A stretch of 6,074 nucleotides of DNA. It comes from JAEXNA01 sp050486105 (GTDB lineage: Bacteria; Vulcanimicrobiota; Xenobia; Xenobiales; JADMJV01). Position numbers and translations under genes: made by a program. Positions 1 through 5,961 of this stretch are shown in pieces. Within the stretch, counting starts at the first letter, position 1. Each line of letters opens with the position of its first letter. A model generated the notes under the pieces. That model was not told where the DNA came from and did not search any database. It saw nothing but the letters and a program-made list of their open reading frames with translations. The stretch spans positions 1 through 6,074 of the forward strand of contig JBJHCR010000365.1 in the NCBI GenBank assembly GCA_050486105.1, given 5' to 3'.

Positions 1-335
1 GCTCCAGTCAGCGCGAAGTGGGTGGGCAAACGTTCTTCATAGGGTCGAACAGGGGCGTCATAGTTCCACCACAGTCCATCGAGCCCGAAAGGGTCATAAG
101 AATGGACAAAGAGGTCTTGAGTGAAGGGACAACGGGCCATAGCCACCTTAGGCAAACTGTCTTCATAGGCTTTGCGCCAGCGTGAGAGCCGCTGTGATTG
201 CCGTTCGAAGCGGGCGATGTCGACGTCGGAAGGCTGAACTTCCCGAATCATTCTCAGGTCGCGATCGCGCCAGTCCTCGAGTTCCCGAAAATAGCGCCCA
301 AGAAAGGCCTGACGCTCACCCAAGCTCAACTCCAT
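1..335 (-). CDS. Partial hypothetical soluble protein (N-terminal 111 residues; runs off left edge)
   Basis: Read by reverse-complementing the left edge. ATG at 335-333 opens a frame with no stop through base 1, giving 111 codons. An AAGG ribosome-binding core (343-346) lies 7 bases upstream. The start overlaps the stop of the preceding membrane-protein gene (326-328) by 10 bases, which suggests translational coupling. Residues 1-65 are charged and probably helical (many Arg, Glu, Asp, Gln). From residue 68 the character changes: a single-Cys RCPFT motif, then an aromatic and Gly-rich stretch DPFGLDGLWWNYD (about 81-93), then PTHFALTG. No signal peptide or membrane helix is present, so a cytoplasmic product is likely. 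I do not recognise the family and assign no function. The frame, coupled start and protein-like composition make a real gene likely. Confidence 0.8.
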   Translation of the reverse strand, partial: MELSLGERQAFLGRYFRELEDWRDRDLRMIREVQPSDVDIARFERQSQRLSRWRKAYEDSLPKVAMARCPFTQDLFVHSYDPFGLDGLWWNYDAPVRPYEERLPTHFALTG

Positions 336-853
336 CCCGCCGCCTTCAAGAAGCCCACTAGGAGCGCTCCTCCCACCAGCCAACAGAAGGAGATCAAGGC
401 TGCTGGAAGAGTGGGAATCAAACCGCGCAGGAAACCCGGAGGGTGCTCAGGATCGGCCTTGGCTAAAGCGCTCGCCGTGGCCCCTCCGCTAAACATGATG
501 CCGGCTGAAGCGAAGGCGCTGCTGGCGTTCCAACCCAAAAGAAATTCTGCCATCAAGGCAAGGATAGTAAAAGGAACCAGGGGTAAGAATCCCAGATTTA
601 AACAATCTCCAATGGCGTGAGGGCCCCTCTTGGTCACCACCCCATAGAAGAACAAGCGCAAGGGGACCCCCAGCAAAAAAAGGCTGAAGGCCCCAAACAG
701 CCAGCCCACCACAAAGCTCAAGATATGAAGGCTCACAGAACCGTCGGCCACAGAGTAGGTGGTGAGAACACCCAAGAGAGCAAAACACAGTAAGATCAGG
801 CTCCGAGTTCTGGGCCCACGTTCATAGGTCTTTTTGGTGGATTGAGCAGACAT
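326..853 (-). CDS. Multi-pass inner-membrane protein, probable Yip1-like paralogue
   Basis: A 175-residue integral membrane protein. Hydrophobic segments lie near residues 18-35, 42-62, 84-107 and 144-168, with a weaker one at 111-130. A short basic N-terminus (KKTYERGPRTR) suggests that end is cytoplasmic. The segment around PLVPFTILAL and GWNASSAF (91-114) aligns without gaps to the neighbouring membrane protein: Pro to the GWN motif is 16 residues in both, and both GWN motifs are followed by an AF pair. This suggests an old tandem duplication. The gene starts 12 bases after the upstream stop with only a weak AGAAG ribosome site, and its stop overlaps the next start, so it sits mid-operon. 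Yip1-family proteins are membrane proteins of mostly unclear bacterial role. No catalytic motif is seen, so a structural or partner role is inferred. Confidence 0.85.
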   Translation of the reverse strand: MSAQSTKKTYERGPRTRSLILLCFALLGVLTTYSVADGSVSLHILSFVVGWLFGAFSLFLLGVPLRLFFYGVVTKRGPHAIGDCLNLGFLPLVPFTILALMAEFLLGWNASSAFASAGIMFSGGATASALAKADPEHPPGFLRGLIPTLPAALISFCWLVGGALLVGFLKAAGWS

Positions 854-865
854 AGGTGCAGGCTT

Positions 866-1459
866 CTACTGAGAAACCAGAACCCCCCAACCGACCAGCA
901 GAAGACCGCCACAAATGGTGGCGATGGCATAGGAGGCGAAAGTCTGATTCTCGGTCATTTCCTGGGTAGTCATCAGCATGGGCCCGATGGCCCAGAGAAA
1001 GCCGGTGACTCCAAAGGCTACCGCCGTATTCCAACCGAAGGCAAGATTAGCCCCCAAACCGAGAATTCCGTAGATTAGGGCTGGACTGTAGGCCAGAGCA
1101 AAGGCCCTCACCGCCCAACCCAGAGGCCGGTTCCGTCCGAAAGGATGGGCCAACAGCCAGGCGATGGTCCCCAGCAGAGCCACTCCCACCGTACCGAAAC
1201 CGAGCCCCAAAATGGAAAGCCCCAACACTTGGGCCAAGCCGGCTTTGCCCACCCGATTCAAGTCCAAGCCGCTCTGCAAAAAAATCAACAGAAAAGCCGA
1301 GCCTGAAACTCCTAGAGCCCAGACTAGTGGGTAGGTTTGCAGTTGGGCCTTCAACACCCCTCCGGGATTCACCGCGACGGCAAAACCGGCCCTAAGGACT
1401 TGTCCAAAGCCCTGAATAGGAGACTGGTGAACCGGCTTTTTGGCCTTAACTCCGGTCAA
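866..1459 (-). CDS. Yip1-like multi-pass membrane protein, TTG start
   Basis: A 197-residue protein with about five hydrophobic segments (roughly 43-62, 78-104, 119-140, 144-163, 176-194). A short basic N-terminus is followed by a GFGQVLRAGFAVAVNPGGV stretch. A leading amphipathic segment with an NP motif before the first helix, then Gly/Ala-rich helices, is typical of the bacterial Yip1 domain family; this is recognition by eye. The frame has an in-frame TGA shortly upstream and no ATG before the first helix. TTG at 1459 is chosen because a strong ribosome site (GAGAGGTGG, 1466-1474) sits exactly 6 bases before it. The gene follows the toxin-like gene after a 199-base interval holding a possible small gene, and lies 12 bases before the second membrane protein. 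It could help anchor or export the neighbouring products, but nothing in its sequence proves that. Confidence 0.85.
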   Translation of the reverse strand: MTGVKAKKPVHQSPIQGFGQVLRAGFAVAVNPGGVLKAQLQTYPLVWALGVSGSAFLLIFLQSGLDLNRVGKAGLAQVLGLSILGLGFGTVGVALLGTIAWLLAHPFGRNRPLGWAVRAFALAYSPALIYGILGLGANLAFGWNTAVAFGVTGFLWAIGPMLMTTQEMTENQTFASYAIATICGGLLLVGWGVLVSQ

Positions 1460-1493
1460 GATGTGCCACCTCTCTCAAAAGATCCCAACTCAT
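1446..1493 (-). other. Possible 15-codon coupling ORF before the Yip1-like gene
   Basis: ATG at 1493 overlaps the TGA of the small upstream frame (1492-1490) in an ATGA arrangement and encodes MSWDLLREVAHLDRS, ending at TAA 1448-1446. It overlaps the first 14 bases of the Yip1-like gene in another register. It could be a leader that keeps ribosomes moving between the two genes, or a chance frame. It is too short to judge from composition. Confidence 0.2.
1466..1474 (-). promoter_or_regulatory. Strong ribosome binding site for the TTG-started Yip1-like gene
   Basis: The minus strand reads GAGAGGTGG here, a near-ideal match to the anti-Shine-Dalgarno sequence, 6 bases before TTG at 1459. It decides the start of that gene: no ATG is available in frame and a TGA lies just upstream. 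Confidence 0.7.
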
Positions 1494-1672
1494 CTCGCAT
1501 CGCCCAGCTCTCTGAAGTCAAATTGAGCATAGCAGGTTCTGGCTTCTCCACCTTGATCTTGATCAGCGCTGAGCCTCATCTCTTTGACGTCGTTTCTCGA
1601 AGCTGACCCGAAAACCAAGATGACTGGTCTGCCGTCCAGCTCAGGTGTCGGAAAACCCCTAATCGAAAACAC
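1490..1672 (-). CDS. Possible small gene (60 aa) overlapping the 3' end of the toxin-like gene
   Basis: In the register one base ahead of the toxin-like gene, an open frame continues for about 55 codons past that gene's stop and ends at TGA 1492-1490. A GTG at 1672, 4 bases after a GGGGGG tract that could serve as a weak ribosome site, would give 60 residues with a 14-base overlap. ATG at 1714 would give 74. The composition is protein-like: a beta-strand-like GRPVILVFGSASRNDVKEM segment, then a charged stretch and an ARTCYAQFDFRELGDAR tail. No family is recognised. Its place directly after a toxin-like gene is where immunity genes are usually found, but it has no membrane helix and no recognised immunity motif, so that role is only a hypothesis. 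It could instead be a frame-shifted C-terminal extension of the toxin-like protein, or noncoding. Confidence 0.42.
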   Translation of the reverse strand: MFSIRGFPTPELDGRPVILVFGSASRNDVKEMRLSADQDQGGEARTCYAQFDFRELGDAR

Positions 1673-4600
1673 GCTGCCCCCCGTTCCAAAAGCTTGCCCC
1701 CCAACCGTCACCATTTTGACCCGCCAGAGGGTCGTAGGTATTGAGGGTCTCACCACCCGCCTGATGACCACCGAGAATCTTCTCGTCGATACCGGCCGCA
1801 ATATCGTAGGGGGATTGAGCTCCAGGCGGAGACCCCTGAGGCGGGGTTTTGCTGAGCTTGGAGTAGTCCCAAGCCACGTGCTCTCCGTGGGCCGTGGTCC
1901 CCATAGACTGCAATTCCCGGTTGATTTGCCGGTTGACCGCGGGATTCACCGGCTTGCCGGTGAGTGCGTCCACGAAGGCAAAGGCGTCGTGGTCTCCGGC
2001 GAAAGGCTTGCCGGTTTTGGCGTTGAGGATCTCTCCGGTGGTTTTGTTCCAGGTGATCTCACCTTTCTTGACCAGAGCATCCAGTTTGGTCTGCTGGTCC
2101 AAGAACTCGGTGTACCTTTGGTCGTATCTCTTCGAGAGATCGGCCCAGTCCTTATCGGACATCCCGGGGGGACGGCTCTTGGGCATCACCGGTTTCTTGC
2201 AAGCCACCGTGCCCACTTTGTCTTTGGAAAAGCCCAAGTGGGTATCGAGCTTTCCGACGGTCTTGGTCTTGAGCATCTCCGGCTTGGGATGGGCTCGACC
2301 TGATTCCAACCAGGCCTTGGAGTCGGGGTTGGTGGGGCGAAAATGAGCCTTCACTCCGTGGCGTTGAGCCACCATCTGTATGGCCTTTTGATCGCGAACT
2401 GGCACTCCTCGAAGGTCGGCCGCTCCGGCAGCCTTGGTGAACGATTCGTTGTTGAGCTTGAGACCCGGCGTCCCACCTTGCTGGGCCTTGTATTGCTTGA
2501 GCCGCTCCATGACTTCGGCTTTGGAGGGGCGAGGGCTGACCTTGGGGGGAATCTTCGGCGGAGGTTGGACCTTGGAGGCGAACGGACTGCGGCGCTGCTT
2601 GGTGAGGGTCTCGGTCCAGCTCTTCACCTTCTGGCTCACCACCCGGGTGGCGTTGGGGAAATACCCTTCGGCCACTTTGCTCACTCGACCGGCGATCTGG
2701 GCCACCTTGGGAGCCGCGGCCTGCATGCCTCGCCCGATGAAACGCCCGATGATCTCGCCTTTGATCACCTCCTTGGTGGTGCTTAAGAAACCTTCGACCA
2801 CCGAATCCCCACCGCGGTCGACATAATCCTTCATGGTGTACACCGAATTGGCCGGGGTGTAGACCATTTCTGAAGAACCGGCGGTGAGCACGGCCGCCAA
2901 CGAACGAACCGCCATGCTTTTATAAGAGGTTTTGCCCTCGGAGTCAGCCCCGGTGACCACCTCGCGGGTGAAGCCCTCCAAGCCTTCTCGCATGGTGTTG
3001 TGAAAAATCTGGGACGTGCTGTGAAGCTCCCGATGACTCGCGATCTGTCCGGTCACCGCCAGTCCGTAGACCCGGCGAATCTGCTCGTAAGCCTGGCGAT
3101 CCATTTTACCGGACTCTCGAAAATCGGCGATCACCCGATCGATCTTACCTTGAAATCCCCCTCCCGACGTCTCGGTTCCAGCTAGAACGTCCAAGTCCCT
3201 GGGCCCAAAGATCACCTGATGACGCATCTTTTCGAGATTCTCAAGCTGATGAAAATCTTGCCTTATCTGCTCCATGGCCTCGGCCATATGGGGGTTGACG
3301 CGCTTGCTCTCCACTTCCCAATCGGCTTGATGGGCGGCGGCGTATTCCCGATTGGTCTGTTCCTGGCGCTGCCAGTCCTCGGGGATCCAGGCTTGATTGC
3401 CTTGCCAAACCCGCTCCTGCCCATCGGGATCGACAAAGCGCTCACCCTGATTGAGTTCCCGCGTCGGCACGAATTCTCCATCTCGAACCTCATACTCTTT
3501 CCCGTCGTGAAAGGTGTAGCGACCGCCCTCTCGATAAGAGCGACCATCGGAAAAAGTGTGTTCGGTGGGTGAGTCAGAGCCAGACCCGCTACCACCGGAA
3601 TCCGGGCTCAACGGGGGCAGAGGAGGTGAGCCCGGACCTGGGAACCCGCCCATCAGGCCGGCCAGAATGCTCACCACCCCCGGTAAAATTATGCCCACCA
3701 ACCCTTCAAAGGCCGATTCCGGCCCCGGAAGATCTCCGATCCCGTCCAAACCAGGAAGAGAGTCCAAGATGTCATCAATGAAATCTGAAATCGGGCCGAT
3801 CATTCCGATATCGTCGGTACCCACCTGGCTTGACAACTGCCCATCTGGACCAAAGGTCAGGGTCTGTTCCGCGTTAAGGTCGGCTTCATTGTAGACGGCC
3901 AGGACAAAGGTGTTGGTTTCACCGGCCACAAACTCACCCTTGGCCGAGAAAGTCCCGTCCTGGATGTGGAGATAGCCCTGCTTAACCGAGGGGTCCATTC
4001 GGTGAAAGCTTCGGCTGACGATGGGGGAAGCGCTCTCCACCGTGCCCTCCACCAACAGATTTCTCAAAAGTTGGCCAGAGGCGTCCTTCCAAGGTTCCTC
4101 GACCCGAGTGCTCTTAACCGTTAGTCGGACTCGATCGGAAATAACCGGAGGCGGAAGCTTCACCCCCGAAGCCTCAGCAAAGCCCCGAACGAAAGCGGCC
4201 CCCTGCCGGTCCCGCCCTTCGTACTGTCCGGTGCGCTGGTTCAAGCCATAAACGTGGAAGCCTTGTAGGCTGGGTGGGTTGGCCTGGAAGAGAGAATTCA
4301 CAAAACGATCGCGCTCTGCTGCGGTGTTGAATTTGCGACCTTGAGACCGGATCTCCCAGCCGTCATCCTCGTCATACCTCAAGAACCCTACCCAGTACTC
4401 ATTCTCAGGTGGGGGTCCACCTTCTCTCGGAATTTCTAGGCTGTCATAGGAGAGCATCATCCCACTGGCGTTCAAGGGATCTTCCACTGTGGGATCATGG
4501 TAGGGGATGGAGCGAAGATTCTCTCTACGAATCCGCCCAGGCCAAGCCGCTTCGAGTTCGGCCGAATACACGCTCCAGGCTCTTTGGACATCGCTTTGGG

Positions 4601-4715
4601 TGGGGAAGCGCTCCCAAGTTCCGTCGGCCGCCACTTGCACAGAACCCAGAAAAATCAGGAGCAAGACTAGGGTCGAGAATCGTCTCCAAAGGCTCCAGAC
4701 CACTGACCTCGACAT
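1659..4715 (-). CDS. Exported multi-domain protein with C-terminal edema factor/ExoY-like nucleotidyl cyclase toxin domain
   Basis: A 1018-residue protein. Layout: Sec signal peptide 1-30 (basic WRR, hydrophobic core, VAA cleavage site); an extracytoplasmic region of about 31-300, the second half beta-rich; a hydrophobic Gly-rich segment 334-357; a Pro/Gly/Ser linker 358-382; a two-unit Tyr/DG repeat 397-445; a charged helical or coiled-coil region around 447-505; an Ala-rich helical region 600-700 with a hydrophobic patch near 650-680; a Pro/Lys linker 715-732; and a cyclase-like domain from about 768 to the end. The start lies 3 bases after the upstream zinc-ribbon gene's stop, with AAGG 11 bases before ATG, so translation is probably coupled. 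A variable trunk ending in a compact enzymatic domain resembles polymorphic toxins. Delivery route and target are unknown. A surface-anchored enzyme or a degenerate non-catalytic domain are alternatives. Confidence 0.9.
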   Translation of the reverse strand: MSRSVVWSLWRRFSTLVLLLIFLGSVQVAADGTWERFPTQSDVQRAWSVYSAELEAAWPGRIRRENLRSIPYHDPTVEDPLNASGMMLSYDSLEIPREGGPPPENEYWVGFLRYDEDDGWEIRSQGRKFNTAAERDRFVNSLFQANPPSLQGFHVYGLNQRTGQYEGRDRQGAAFVRGFAEASGVKLPPPVISDRVRLTVKSTRVEEPWKDASGQLLRNLLVEGTVESASPIVSRSFHRMDPSVKQGYLHIQDGTFSAKGEFVAGETNTFVLAVYNEADLNAEQTLTFGPDGQLSSQVGTDDIGMIGPISDFIDDILDSLPGLDGIGDLPGPESAFEGLVGIILPGVVSILAGLMGGFPGPGSPPLPPLSPDSGGSGSGSDSPTEHTFSDGRSYREGGRYTFHDGKEYEVRDGEFVPTRELNQGERFVDPDGQERVWQGNQAWIPEDWQRQEQTNREYAAAHQADWEVESKRVNPHMAEAMEQIRQDFHQLENLEKMRHQVIFGPRDLDVLAGTETSGGGFQGKIDRVIADFRESGKMDRQAYEQIRRVYGLAVTGQIASHRELHSTSQIFHNTMREGLEGFTREVVTGADSEGKTSYKSMAVRSLAAVLTAGSSEMVYTPANSVYTMKDYVDRGGDSVVEGFLSTTKEVIKGEIIGRFIGRGMQAAAPKVAQIAGRVSKVAEGYFPNATRVVSQKVKSWTETLTKQRRSPFASKVQPPPKIPPKVSPRPSKAEVMERLKQYKAQQGGTPGLKLNNESFTKAAGAADLRGVPVRDQKAIQMVAQRHGVKAHFRPTNPDSKAWLESGRAHPKPEMLKTKTVGKLDTHLGFSKDKVGTVACKKPVMPKSRPPGMSDKDWADLSKRYDQRYTEFLDQQTKLDALVKKGEITWNKTTGEILNAKTGKPFAGDHDAFAFVDALTGKPVNPAVNRQINRELQSMGTTAHGEHVAWDYSKLSKTPPQGSPPGAQSPYDIAAGIDEKILGGHQAGGETLNTYDPLAGQNGDGWGASFWNGGQRVFD
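1677..1682 (-). repeat. G6 homopolymer tract near the toxin-like gene's stop
   Basis: The minus strand has six G's in the codons for the final GG before QRVFD. A sister G6 tract lies at 1697-1702. Loss of one G, or +1 slippage, at either would move translation into the frame that stays open to 1490. Confidence 0.6.
1686..2414 (-). other. Putative nucleotidyl cyclase domain (anthrax EF / CyaA / ExoY type)
   Basis: Residues about 768-1010 of the exported protein. FRPTN at 792-796 is followed by SG and AxxxK, matching the edema factor pattern FRPVN...SGVATK almost residue for residue, with one extra residue before the lysine. K811 and K818 are seven apart, as are catalytic K346 and K353 of edema factor; K816 sits where edema factor has H351. 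D908 and D910 in GDHDAF match the metal-binding DxD pair of TADYDLFA. HG at 943-944 matches the HGTEQ(D/N)N motif, although the Asn six residues after His is Trp here. A later GHQAGGE (983-989) also looks like a conserved site. The stretch between K818 and D908 is about 90 residues, against about 140 in edema factor. In this family the product is cAMP or another cyclic nucleotide, usually after host-factor activation. The assignment rests on motif memory, not on a search. Confidence 0.68.
3381..3527 (-). repeat. Two-unit internal protein repeat (GxRY...DGxE...WxP type)
   Basis: Residues 397-417 (GGRYTFHDGKEYEVRDGEFVP) and 424-445 (from GERFVDPDGQE to QAWIP) share the layout G-x-R-aromatic-x3-DG-x-E, then an aromatic or hydrophobic residue and Pro at the end. 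A weaker DGRSYREGG lies just before. This suggests a small beta-rich module duplicated in tandem, possibly for binding. No named family is assigned. Confidence 0.5.
4626..4715 (-). other. Sec-type signal peptide of the toxin-like protein
   Basis: Residues 1-30: a basic n-region with Arg at 3, 11 and 12, a hydrophobic core FSTLVLLLIFLGSV, and a VAA site (Val at -3, Ala at -1) before DGTW. There is no lipobox Cys, so a soluble or later-anchored exported protein is expected rather than a lipoprotein. Confidence 0.8.
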
Positions 4716-4718
4716 CCC

Positions 4719-5840
4719 TTATCGAACCTTATCCAAGTTCACCACATGACGCTGCACAAGCTCCTCGATCCGGCTCTCTGGCTCGGGATCGGCCTTCAAG
4801 AGTCGGCAGAACTCAGCTCCATCGGAACCATAGCGCGCGAGAACCTCACCGTGCCCCAAACCGAGCCAGACGGTCTGATCGAGGTCGAACTCCCGGTTGC
4901 GTTGGCGGTAGGCCAGAACCCCCTGGAACTGTACCCCGTTGACCGTCAGAGTTTCGTCGAAGCCCACGACCTCGAATTCCCCCAGCACGTTACTCCAGGT
5001 TTTGCCCAGGGCCAGGCCATTGGGAAGCCACAGTTCGGCTCTGTACGGATCATCATCGCTGTATCGGTAAACGCCATCGGGGCGGGCCACATAGTGATTG
5101 ACCCAGAGCCCGGGAGGGTCGTCAGGGTAAAGGCGGCTGTGAGTGAACTCTAAGATGGTGGTCACTCGACCGTCGTCGGACACCGCAACGACCATCTCCC
5201 GATGCCCGTCGTCCCCGTCGGGGTAGGCCATATAGTGCCGATAGCGAGAGCGCGGCAGAGGAAGATAGCTCTCAGCCCGGTCTAGGGGGATTCGTTCAAT
5301 CCCAGGGATTTCGTCGTCGAAGGGGTCGGTTTTCACCGCAGACTGGGGCTCTGGCTGCTCATCCACAGTCGCCTCGGTGGCCGGGGGATCCGCCGACGCC
5401 TGCTGGGTGCTCACTGTAGCTGATTCCACAGGGGGGGGAGTCTTTGAGTCCGAGGAGGATGCGAATGTCACACCCCCGGAGGAACCGAGCTGTTTTTGGT
5501 CAGTTCTTGGGTTTTTTAGGAGCTTGATCCCAACTCCCATCAGCACCATAACCAGAGCCAATCCCACCACCGGCAGTATCCAGGATGGAGCGGCCGCGGG
5601 CTTCGAAGGTGTAGAAGCCTGGTGTTGTTGACTAGGTGCGGAAGGCTGGGATGGAGCAGCTTGGGAGGTGGGGGGCAGCACGGGTGGCTTGGCAGGGGCG
5701 GATGCCGCAGCAGGAGCGGACTTGGCAGCGGAAGCCACACCTCCGGCCGGGATAGCCGTCCCGCACTTCTCGCAGAACGAAATCCCAGCCCTCAGACCAT
5801 GCCCGCAAGACACGCAGAACCGAACGTCGCTATCCATCAT
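4719..5840 (-). CDS. Zinc-ribbon membrane protein with C-terminal extracytoplasmic domain
   Basis: A 373-residue protein. The N-terminus has a zinc ribbon, CVSCG at 9-13 and CEKCG at 23-27, two CxxC knuckles of the kind that bind one zinc in the cytoplasm. An Ala/Pro/Ser/Gln-rich linker (35-85), one membrane helix (about 87-108), a second acidic, low-complexity Pro/Ser/Thr linker (112-178) and a folded domain from about 185 follow. That domain has WLPNGLALGKTWS, then EVVGFDETLTVNGVQFQGVLAY and a GLGHGEVLARYG end, resembling the beta-rich TapB/DUF3108-like periplasmic domains in layout; this is a tentative comparison. By topology the ribbon is cytoplasmic and the C-terminus lies outside. Two ATGs are adjacent, at 5840 and 5837. 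The ribosome site fits the second better, so 372 residues is likely. It precedes the toxin-like gene by 3 bases and may sense or support it; the role is unproven. Confidence 0.9.
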   Translation of the reverse strand: MMDSDVRFCVSCGHGLRAGISFCEKCGTAIPAGGVASAAKSAPAAASAPAKPPVLPPTSQAAPSQPSAPSQQHQASTPSKPAAAPSWILPVVGLALVMVLMGVGIKLLKNPRTDQKQLGSSGGVTFASSSDSKTPPPVESATVSTQQASADPPATEATVDEQPEPQSAVKTDPFDDEIPGIERIPLDRAESYLPLPRSRYRHYMAYPDGDDGHREMVVAVSDDGRVTTILEFTHSRLYPDDPPGLWVNHYVARPDGVYRYSDDDPYRAELWLPNGLALGKTWSNVLGEFEVVGFDETLTVNGVQFQGVLAYRQRNREFDLDQTVWLGLGHGEVLARYGSDGAEFCRLLKADPEPESRIEELVQRHVVNLDKVR

Positions 5841-5841
5841 T

Positions 5842-5848
5842 CCCCTTT
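5842..5848 (-). promoter_or_regulatory. Ribosome binding site deciding between two ATG starts of the zinc-ribbon gene
   Basis: AAAGGGG on the minus strand. It lies only 1 base before ATG 5840 but 4 bases before ATG 5837, so the second ATG is the better-spaced start. It overlaps the TAA (5849-5847) of the short upstream frame, which would couple the two. Confidence 0.6.
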
Positions 5849-5957
5849 ATAAAACCTCGATTGCCTGACACTCTGGCCCAAATGTGTCTCCCAGGTGAGT
5901 GGCCAGTTCATCATAGCAGCAGGCCCCACCACCGCCCTGATCGAGATCAGCTCTCAC
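5847..5957 (-). CDS. Possible small Cys-containing protein or frame-shifted gene tail
   Basis: An open frame on the minus strand ends at TAA 5849-5847, just 6 bases before the zinc-ribbon start. From GTG 5957 it gives 36 residues; TTG 5981 would give 44; the frame is closed by TAG 6014. The product holds GGGGACCYDELA and ends FGPECQAIEVL, with three cysteines and an acidic, protein-like tail. No good ribosome site precedes either start. The frame begins 4 bases after the stop of the gene entering from the right, so it could be that gene's true C-terminus reached by a +1 shift at GCT TGA C. I cannot tell a small gene from a shifted tail or a sequencing error. Confidence 0.4.
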   Translation of the reverse strand: MRADLDQGGGGACCYDELATHLGDTFGPECQAIEVL

Positions 5958-5961
5958 CAGG

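Noticed and set aside
198..620. Plus-strand 140-residue open frame
   Set aside because: It is antisense to the left partial gene and the second membrane protein, both of which have coupled starts and coherent membrane or motif patterns. Its own product is low-complexity, Lys/Ala/Pro-rich with no ribosome site of note.
1460..1658. Terminator or separate promoter between the toxin-like and Yip1-like genes
   Set aside because: No GC-rich hairpin with a T run and no paired -35/-10 boxes were seen. The interval is better explained by a small open frame and a ribosome site.
1584..2346. Long plus-strand open frames opposite the cyclase domain
   Set aside because: They mirror the strongly motif-bearing minus-strand frame. 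Their products show no domain and Leu/Val/Gly-rich shadow composition.
5937..5950. CTGATC-GA-GATCAG inverted repeat
   Set aside because: The stem is only 6 bp with a 2-base loop and no T tract, and it lies inside a possible coding frame. It is not a convincing terminator or operator.
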